The notes below the pieces were generated by a model, which searched no databases, was not told the origin of the DNA, and was given only the letters and a program-made list of their open reading frames with translations. Made by a program: the position numbers and the translations under genes. This document shows, one piece after another, positions 59,125 through 64,000 of a DNA stretch of 64,000 bases; the stretch's first letter is position 1; every line of letters starts with the position of its first letter. This DNA is from a bacterium (GTDB lineage: Bacteria; Electryoneota; RPQS01), in NCBI GenBank assembly GCA_023382385.1, contig JAHDVH010000003.1, positions 310,001-374,000 on the forward strand. Reading direction: 5' to 3'.

Positions 59125-60843
59125 TTACTCTGTCCAGGCAGCCATCTTGTTTGAATCCGGAGACGTTATGGCGGCACCACTTGCGTGCAGATAGTCAATC
59201 GCGTTGATCAGCAGCGAGCGCGCATACGGGTAGTTGTGGACGCCCATCGAGCCTTCGTTAGTCACGAAGTACCAAGCGTAGCCGGCTTCGCGCTGGACAC
59301 GTGTGGAATTGCTCGCCAAGAAGTTCGGGGAGGTGCCGTTGTTCGGAAGCAGATTGAACAGCGAATCTCTCAGAGCGGCAATTTCCGTACGACGGCCGTG
59401 ATAGTCGAAGTCGGCGGGAGTCGCGTGGCAGGTATTGCAGGCCTGCAGATTCGGTGCAAAGCTGTGTCCGTGCAACGGACCGCCGGGCTGACCGAACGGA
59501 ATCACGTAGATGTGGCACTTGACGCACATGTCTTCAAGCGTGCTTTCACCAATCACAACATCGGGCTGGTGCGGCGATTCACGATTGTAGGTGTAGCCCG
59601 GGATTTCATAGGAGCCGTAGCCAACGACCATGTCGGCCTGACAGCTTCCATGCGGGCCGGGGCGCGCGTTTCCGTTGTTGATTTGGCCGAGGACATTGGC
59701 TTCAGTGCGGCGCGCGTGGTGGCACTGGCCGCAGAGCTGGCCTTTGCCGTAGCTGGGAATGCCCATCGCCTCATTGGGAATCTCGAAGCCTTCGGGATGA
59801 TCCGGTCCGCCGTAGATGATGTCGAACGGTGCGAGAGCACGCAGATAGCTGGGGTTGTTTTCGGCATCGTGCGAGTGCACATCATGGCAAGTTGCACACG
59901 TGACCTGATAGTGTTCTTCCGGCAACTCACGCGTTGCCCATTCGGCGTCCCAAAGCTTAATGAAGCCTTCGTTCGTATGGCAGTCCATACATCCGGTGCG
60001 CGCGAATTCAGTATTAAACTCTTCGAGGCCTCCGGCATTCGCAATCGCATGGCCGTGACCGGATTCCATGTATTCTTCGTTCTGGCTGTGGCAACGATTG
60101 CAGGCGTCACCCGTCAGAGCCTTGTGGATGTCCGGTGCATGTCCTGCGAACTGCGGACCCTGTGGAGAGTGGCAGGCTTCGCATTGCACGTTATGCAGCA
60201 TCGCAGACGGGAAGTCGTCAAAGCCGCCGTTGTCAATACCGGGGGTTGCGATGGAGCCGTCGAAGTTCACGATGTCGTCGTAGCCCGTGACGTGGCACTG
60301 CACGCAATACGGGTTGTTCGTGACATTGCTCGTGACCAGCGTTTCCCAAGCATTCGCGTGGTGAGTGGTCGACCAGCCGTCTACGTAAGCGGCGTGGCAG
60401 TGGCTGCAGCGATTGGCGTTGTCACCTAAGAAGCTCGGGAAGACAGCGGGGACGTAGGTGTTTACACCGACAGTAACCGTCGCAGTCGCGCTGCCGTCGT
60501 TGTCGGTTACGGTCACTGAGACCTGATACAATCCGATTTCCCGAGGCGGAGAGTAATTCGTTACGGCCATCGTCGGAGTTGCGAGTGTGCCGGTCGCGGC
60601 ACTCCACTGATAGGTCATCGGATCGCCGTTCGGATCGTAGGCACTGACGAACAGCACGGTGCTTTCGCCGGTACCTACCGAATCGGGTGCAGCGACAATA
60701 GCGGTAATAATAGGTGCGGAGTCAGGGTTAAGACCTGCAGGACCCGCAGGACCCTGGTCTCCTTCGCAGCCCATGAAAGCGACGGTCACAACCATGACAC
60801 TGACGAGGAGAAATACGGCTGGATGTAATTTTTTTCGATACAT
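59125..60843 (-). CDS. 9-haem lipoprotein cytochrome c with PKD/Ig-like domain
   Basis: 572 residues. Lipobox VAFMGC near residue 26, then a short collagen-like GPAGPAG stub, then a PKD/cadherin-like beta domain (about 40-130: STVLFVSAYDPNGDPMTYQW, YQVSVTVTDNDGSATATVTV). Nine CXXCH sites follow (CSHCH, CVQCH, CEACH, CNRCH, CMDCH, CATCH, CGQCH, CVKCH, CNTCH) in a c554/NrfA-like multihaem domain with HHANAWETL, and a 100-residue haem-free C-terminus. Probably surface-exposed, the PKD domain acting as a stalk or contact site. Located 47 bases upstream of the barrel gene. Confidence 0.88.
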   Translation of the reverse strand: MYRKKLHPAVFLLVSVMVVTVAFMGCEGDQGPAGPAGLNPDSAPIITAIVAAPDSVGTGESTVLFVSAYDPNGDPMTYQWSAATGTLATPTMAVTNYSPPREIGLYQVSVTVTDNDGSATATVTVGVNTYVPAVFPSFLGDNANRCSHCHAAYVDGWSTTHHANAWETLVTSNVTNNPYCVQCHVTGYDDIVNFDGSIATPGIDNGGFDDFPSAMLHNVQCEACHSPQGPQFAGHAPDIHKALTGDACNRCHSQNEEYMESGHGHAIANAGGLEEFNTEFARTGCMDCHTNEGFIKLWDAEWATRELPEEHYQVTCATCHDVHSHDAENNPSYLRALAPFDIIYGGPDHPEGFEIPNEAMGIPSYGKGQLCGQCHHARRTEANVLGQINNGNARPGPHGSCQADMVVGYGSYEIPGYTYNRESPHQPDVVIGESTLEDMCVKCHIYVIPFGQPGGPLHGHSFAPNLQACNTCHATPADFDYHGRRTEIAALRDSLFNLLPNNGTSPNFLASNSTRVQREAGYAWYFVTNEGSMGVHNYPYARSLLINAIDYLHASGAAITSPDSNKMAAWTE

Positions 60844-61353
60844 ATGGTACCCCTTTGGGACCTTTTTCCCTGTTTTGGAAAGCTCCTGCTACGGACGGAA
60901 AATAATGACCCCCCGCGGAAGTTTTCCACAGGGGGTGTCAATAATGTTGATAAGTTTTGTCAGATTAAGATGGCAAACGGGAATGCCTGCGTTGGTCAGC
61001 AACTGATTGGAAACAATGATGATTCGTTGATGATGGAGACTCATTGTGCGTTCAAATTGCAACGACTAATGCCTATCCTTAGCCAATGCATTTATTCTAC
61101 ACAACTTTCGTTCCAAGTGCAACGGTGCAAAGACCTTGGAAGAACCGGATCAGTTCCAGTTCAAAATCTCAAGCCTTTCTTTTTCAGCAATGTAGACCCA
61201 AGCAGTCCACTTTGCAATTTGCTTGATAAGGAGGCTCTTTTCAACACTTAGGTGTTGCGATGCCTCCACGCTGACTTTAGTTGCACGAGTCGAGCCGACT
61301 CGTAACCCTATGGTTTTCAGTAATTAAGCTTTTAATATTGCGCAATTAGCTTT
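60844..61353 (-). other. Long structured leader upstream of the 9-haem gene
   Basis: 510 bases without a gene. On the minus strand RNA can fold ACGAGTCG-GCT-CGACTCGT (61285-61303), a nested hairpin GGAGGC ... CAACAC-ctaa-GTGTTG ... GCCTCC (61230-61267) and a 13-bp stem at 60908-60936 whose two G-U pairs exist only in minus-strand RNA, followed by CATTATTTT. I found no match to the GEMM/c-di-GMP consensus. Could be a terminator after the HTH gene plus an attenuator before the cytochrome. Confidence 0.45.
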
Positions 61354-61662
61354 TTAGTGTCCCGTGGCGCGGTGGTCTCGAATGAAGCGCATGATCTCAT
61401 CACGTTCGAAAAGAATGACTTTACGTGATAAGCGCACACATTTCAAGCGATCTTCACGCACCCAACGCATAATTGTGGTACGATGTACACGGCCGAGCAT
61501 TTCGGCAGCTTCGGACAGAGTTAGTAGTCCCTGCGGTCCTTCTCCCGGCGCACGCGGCGCGGTCCCACCGTCGGCCCGGGTCACCTTAGCAACGCGAGTT
61601 CGCGGTGCTGTGTTCATGGCTTCTCCTTTCGCGGCAGTCTTCATTGGTTTTCGAGTACTCAT
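61354..61662 (-). CDS. Excisionase/MerR-type HTH DNA-binding protein
   Basis: 102 residues from the ATG at 61662, which overlaps the cytochrome stop as ATGA. An ATG at 61617 with AAGGAG 6 bases upstream would give 87 residues and may be the main start. Residues 1-42 are basic and disordered (RADGGTAPRAPGEGP). The HTH_17 domain (about 45-97) reads LLTLSEAAEMLGRVHRTTIMRWVREDRLKCVRLSRKVI with a C-terminal FERDEIMRFI helix. Such proteins act as excisionases or as small BldC-like regulators. No integrase is near, so regulation of the flanking cytochrome genes is the better guess. Confidence 0.82.
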   Translation of the reverse strand: MSTRKPMKTAAKGEAMNTAPRTRVAKVTRADGGTAPRAPGEGPQGLLTLSEAAEMLGRVHRTTIMRWVREDRLKCVRLSRKVILFERDEIMRFIRDHRATGH

Positions 61663-63596
61663 TGGGCTGCTCCAAGCGATTCATACCACCGCTTGAATAG
61701 TTCTGGGTTATGAGCGGTACCGCTTCCGTCTTTCTTCAGCAGGTCCGCCAATTGTTGGTATTTTCGATAAGGTTCACTTCCGGCACGGTAAGCTGACATT
61801 GCTTTCTGCACGTTGCGTGCAATTTCCTGTGCATCGGACTTCCACATTTTCAACGTGTCGGCAGTGTTCTCGTCGTGACACGCGATGCAAGACGGCAAAA
61901 CGTCGCGTGAAACATGAGTCCCGCTTACGGCATGGCAGTCCGTACAAACGATTTCGAGGTCCATTTTAAATGACGGCTTCGCGCCCGCGAATTCAGGAAC
62001 GTTGCCGGCATACACAGCCGCTTGCGTCGTATGACACGTCTTGCAATCTGTCTTCGCCAGTGCAACGGACTCATGGTGGCAGGCGTTGCACTGGTTGCTC
62101 GACATTTGAATCGCGCCGTGACGGTCCGTCCGTTCCGACACGTGGCAGGCTGTACAGTCACCAGCGCGCGAATGTTTGCTATGGTTAAAGAGCTTGCCGT
62201 CATAGGCCACCACAGCGTTGGCCGCGCCCGGGTGACAGACTGCGCAGGCGTGCCCGGTCGCCGCAGGTGAGCCGGTGATGCGCGCGGTGAGCACGTCCAC
62301 CAATTCCGGATTGTGCAACGGATTTCCCCGCCTGTACACATCAATCGCCGCCCGAATCGTGTCTGCTTCCGCAGGACTCAGTGTATGAAGCTTTGCTTCG
62401 AGGTCGCGCAAGCCCTGGGCAATCGTCACTTCCCAACGCGGCCAGAGTCTGTCGAACTCCGCGTCATGACAAGGCGTGCAGGAGGGCGGCTCAGGCTTGC
62501 CGCGAATCGTGTGCACATCCCCTGTGTGACAGGACGTGCAGGACATTCCGGCACTTGCCATAGACGACGGAGAAGGCGGAATGCCGGGCAACTCGCCGCG
62601 CCAAACTTTTTCGATGGCGTTATCCGGTTTGCCGTGGCACTGCCCGCAGGTCCGTTCCTGACTGGCAAACGCGACGGCTTCCTTGCCGTGCCTGATTTGA
62701 ATGTGACAAGCCGTGCATTCCACTTTACGATCGGTCACGTGCATCTGATGAACGAATTCGTGATCATCGTAGCGCTCGATGTGAGCGACCTGCGCGTGAC
62801 AGGAATTGCAGCGTTCGCGCGGGACAAAACCGTCGCCTGCAATTTCCGAAACGTGGCAGCTTGAACAATCAATCTTGCGGGCAAGCATCTCGGTATGGTC
62901 GTAGCTCGTGTCCGCGGCGGCCGGTCCGGTCGGGGGATTGTGACAAATCGTGCATGTGGCGAGCGCAGTCACCTGTCCCAGGGAATCCGGCTTGAAGTGG
63001 CACAGGAAACACGTGGACTCGTTGACCGATATGTGCTCGCCTTGAACGATGTTTGCGTGGCACGATGTGCAGCGCAACTGCCGACCGCGCCGGACATTCT
63101 CGAGATGCGGCTTGTGGTCAAACATCACACCCCGAAAACTCTCGGTGCTCTGCAGCAAGCGAGTGTCATGACAACCGGAACGCAGACAGCTCCTGTCATC
63201 GATTTCCGCCCAAGGCTTTGAGCGCTTATACAGTCCCGTCATATAATTGGTGACCATCGAGATGGCCAAGAACTTCGAGTGAATCGTTCCTTCCAACCCG
63301 GGCGGAATATGGCACTCCGTGCAGGTAACCATACTATGCGTTGATGTTTCCCACGCATCGAAGTAGGGAATCATCACATGACACGACTTACAGAAGTTCG
63401 GCTGCGACGTGACTTTGACAAAGAACAACAAAGAAAACAGAATGACCGCGGCAGAGGCAAACAACACCAAGCCGATGCGTCGCGGTCCGAATTCCATCAA
63501 TCGCTTCCAGCCAACGCCAAAAAGCCAGAAAGGAAGTTTGATCGTCTCCCAGCAGGCGATGAAGAATTCGTGCAGAAGGAACTTGAACTTGGACAC
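61659..63596 (-). CDS. 18-haem NapC/NirT-type membrane cytochrome c
   Basis: 645 residues from a GTG without a strong ribosome site; ATG near residue 34 (MEFGPRRIG) is an alternative. One membrane helix (about 40-60) followed at once by FCKSCHVMIPYFDAWETSTH and CTECHIPPG, the NapC/NrfH signature of menaquinol oxidases. Seventeen CXXCH sites and one CX4CH (CLRSGCH, third position) are spread over the chain, from CKSCH to CIACH. The NapC domain covers about 45-130; the rest is a much longer wire than the 4-haem NapC. In function it may parallel Geobacter ImcH. First gene of the minus-strand cluster and coupled to the HTH gene. Confidence 0.9.
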   Translation of the reverse strand: MSKFKFLLHEFFIACWETIKLPFWLFGVGWKRLMEFGPRRIGLVLFASAAVILFSLLFFVKVTSQPNFCKSCHVMIPYFDAWETSTHSMVTCTECHIPPGLEGTIHSKFLAISMVTNYMTGLYKRSKPWAEIDDRSCLRSGCHDTRLLQSTESFRGVMFDHKPHLENVRRGRQLRCTSCHANIVQGEHISVNESTCFLCHFKPDSLGQVTALATCTICHNPPTGPAAADTSYDHTEMLARKIDCSSCHVSEIAGDGFVPRERCNSCHAQVAHIERYDDHEFVHQMHVTDRKVECTACHIQIRHGKEAVAFASQERTCGQCHGKPDNAIEKVWRGELPGIPPSPSSMASAGMSCTSCHTGDVHTIRGKPEPPSCTPCHDAEFDRLWPRWEVTIAQGLRDLEAKLHTLSPAEADTIRAAIDVYRRGNPLHNPELVDVLTARITGSPAATGHACAVCHPGAANAVVAYDGKLFNHSKHSRAGDCTACHVSERTDRHGAIQMSSNQCNACHHESVALAKTDCKTCHTTQAAVYAGNVPEFAGAKPSFKMDLEIVCTDCHAVSGTHVSRDVLPSCIACHDENTADTLKMWKSDAQEIARNVQKAMSAYRAGSEPYRKYQQLADLLKKDGSGTAHNPELFKRWYESLGAAQ

Positions 63597-64000
63597 GTCA
63601 GCCAGAATTAAGCGGCAGGAAGGCCCGCCGTCGGTTCAACAGAATTGGACTCACCCTGTAAGGATACGTGGAAGGGGACAGCGAATGTTCAAGCGGACTC
63701 TTGAATGAAGGATTCGCAGGCCGGTCTTTCGGAAGCCTAATGCCCTCCTGAGCTTGCCACGCACCCTGAGACGGATTCACCCTTAAATATCGGAAAGCAA
63801 TCAAGAGCAGTCAAGCATAAATAATGTGTTTGTGTCACTTTGTGGCGAAAAAGCCTAACAGGCAGAAGTGCATATCTTCTATATAAACTGCAAATCCGCC
63901 TGATTATGTCAACTTTTTGAGGAGGCAATGTGTCTTTGCGATGATAATTTCTGAGGCGGAATCAGCGCAAAGCACACCAGTGTGAAGTAAACGGTATCTA
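63597..64000 (-). promoter_or_regulatory. Upstream region of the NapC-type cytochrome gene
   Basis: About 400 bases to the window end with no convincing gene. Minus-strand TTGACT (63809-63814)-17-GATATT (63786-63791) is a possible promoter; TTGACA at 63907-63912 has only a poor TTTATA 19 bases on. A strand-opposite AGGAGG at 63919-63924 leads to no frame longer than 14 codons. Confidence 0.3.

Noticed and set aside
59185-60429. 414-residue plus-strand frame
   Set aside because: Antisense to the 9-haem lipoprotein with valine/arginine-rich shadow composition.
60844-61353. c-di-GMP (GEMM) riboswitch upstream of a multihaem cytochrome
   Set aside because: Such riboswitches precede cytochromes in Geobacter, but I could not find the conserved GGCAAACC and ACGCAAAGCC-like core on the minus strand.
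61354-61662. Mobile-element boundary implied by an excisionase-like gene
   Set aside because: No integrase, att repeat or composition change nearby; the gene is coupled to the cytochrome.
1-64000. CRISPR arrays, rRNA, tRNA or insertion sequences
   Set aside because: No regularly spaced repeats, rRNA-like tracts, tRNA cloverleaves or transposase frames were seen on reading either strand.

Overview
The window is 64 kb of bacterial chromosome with dense, mostly head-to-tail gene packing. Many gene pairs share ATGA, TAATG or TGATG overlaps, GTG and TTG starts are common, and promoters are of the ordinary TTGACA-17-TATNTT kind. Three secreted proteins end in a domain opening with the QNFPNPFNP-type signature and closing in basic-KMLL(L/M)K, which is seen in the FCB superphylum (Bacteroidetes, Ignavibacteria, Calditrichota, Zixibacteria, Electryoneota and relatives). 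Together with lipoproteins, beta-barrel proteins, DsbD and a mitochondrial-type citrate synthase, this suggests a Gram-negative, probably uncultured FCB-lineage bacterium with respiratory metabolism. I cannot fix the phylum from this window alone.

Layout. 1-6.2 kb (+): a PolX repair polymerase cut by the window edge, a GAF protein, a phosphohexomutase, GlgC, pyrimidine nucleoside phosphorylase and a lysine-tailed coiled-coil protein. 6.3-10.9 kb: thioredoxin and DsbD (-), OsmC (+), SprT-like protease and RmuC (-). 11.2-12.5 kb (+): citrate synthase. 12.6-22.7 kb (-): flavin oxidoreductase, FmdB, aminotransferase, two lipoproteins, an NhaD-like antiporter, a formylglutamate-hydrolase-like protein, Nudix, RsmD, ComEA-like and the hrcA-grpE-dnaJ heat-shock operon. 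23-46 kb: envelope and secreted proteins (PNGase F-like, two L,D-transpeptidases, an esterase, a large subtilase, a VWA protein, a CBM-like protein) mixed with TetR, a solo TrpG-type amidotransferase, two thioredoxin-fold proteins and an NmrA-like protein.

46.1-63.6 kb is the most striking part: an electron-transfer island with eight multihaem cytochromes carrying 98 recognisable haem-c attachment motifs (96 CXXCH, one CX3CH, one CX4CH). On the + strand lie a tetrahaem c554-like protein, then an Hmc-like module (Tat-exported ferredoxin, NrfD-type membrane protein, a 40-residue membrane protein, a 13-haem cytochrome) and two tandem paralogues that each fuse 17 haem-c sites to a membrane cytochrome b domain. 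On the - strand, converging on it, lie an 18-haem NapC/NirT-type inner-membrane cytochrome, a small HTH regulator, a 9-haem lipoprotein, a beta-barrel, an 11-haem periplasmic cytochrome and a second 9-haem lipoprotein. Barrel, periplasmic cytochrome and lipoprotein cytochrome have the order of the porin-cytochrome conduits of Geobacter.

Working model (inference): quinol oxidation at the inner membrane by the b/c fusions, the Hmc-like complex or the NapC-type protein feeds periplasmic cytochromes, and the barrel complex passes electrons across the outer membrane to surface lipoproteins. That would be a complete inner-membrane-to-surface wire encoded within 17.5 kb. Thioredoxins and DsbD elsewhere in the window could supply the reductant that keeps haem-binding cysteines reduced during cytochrome maturation.
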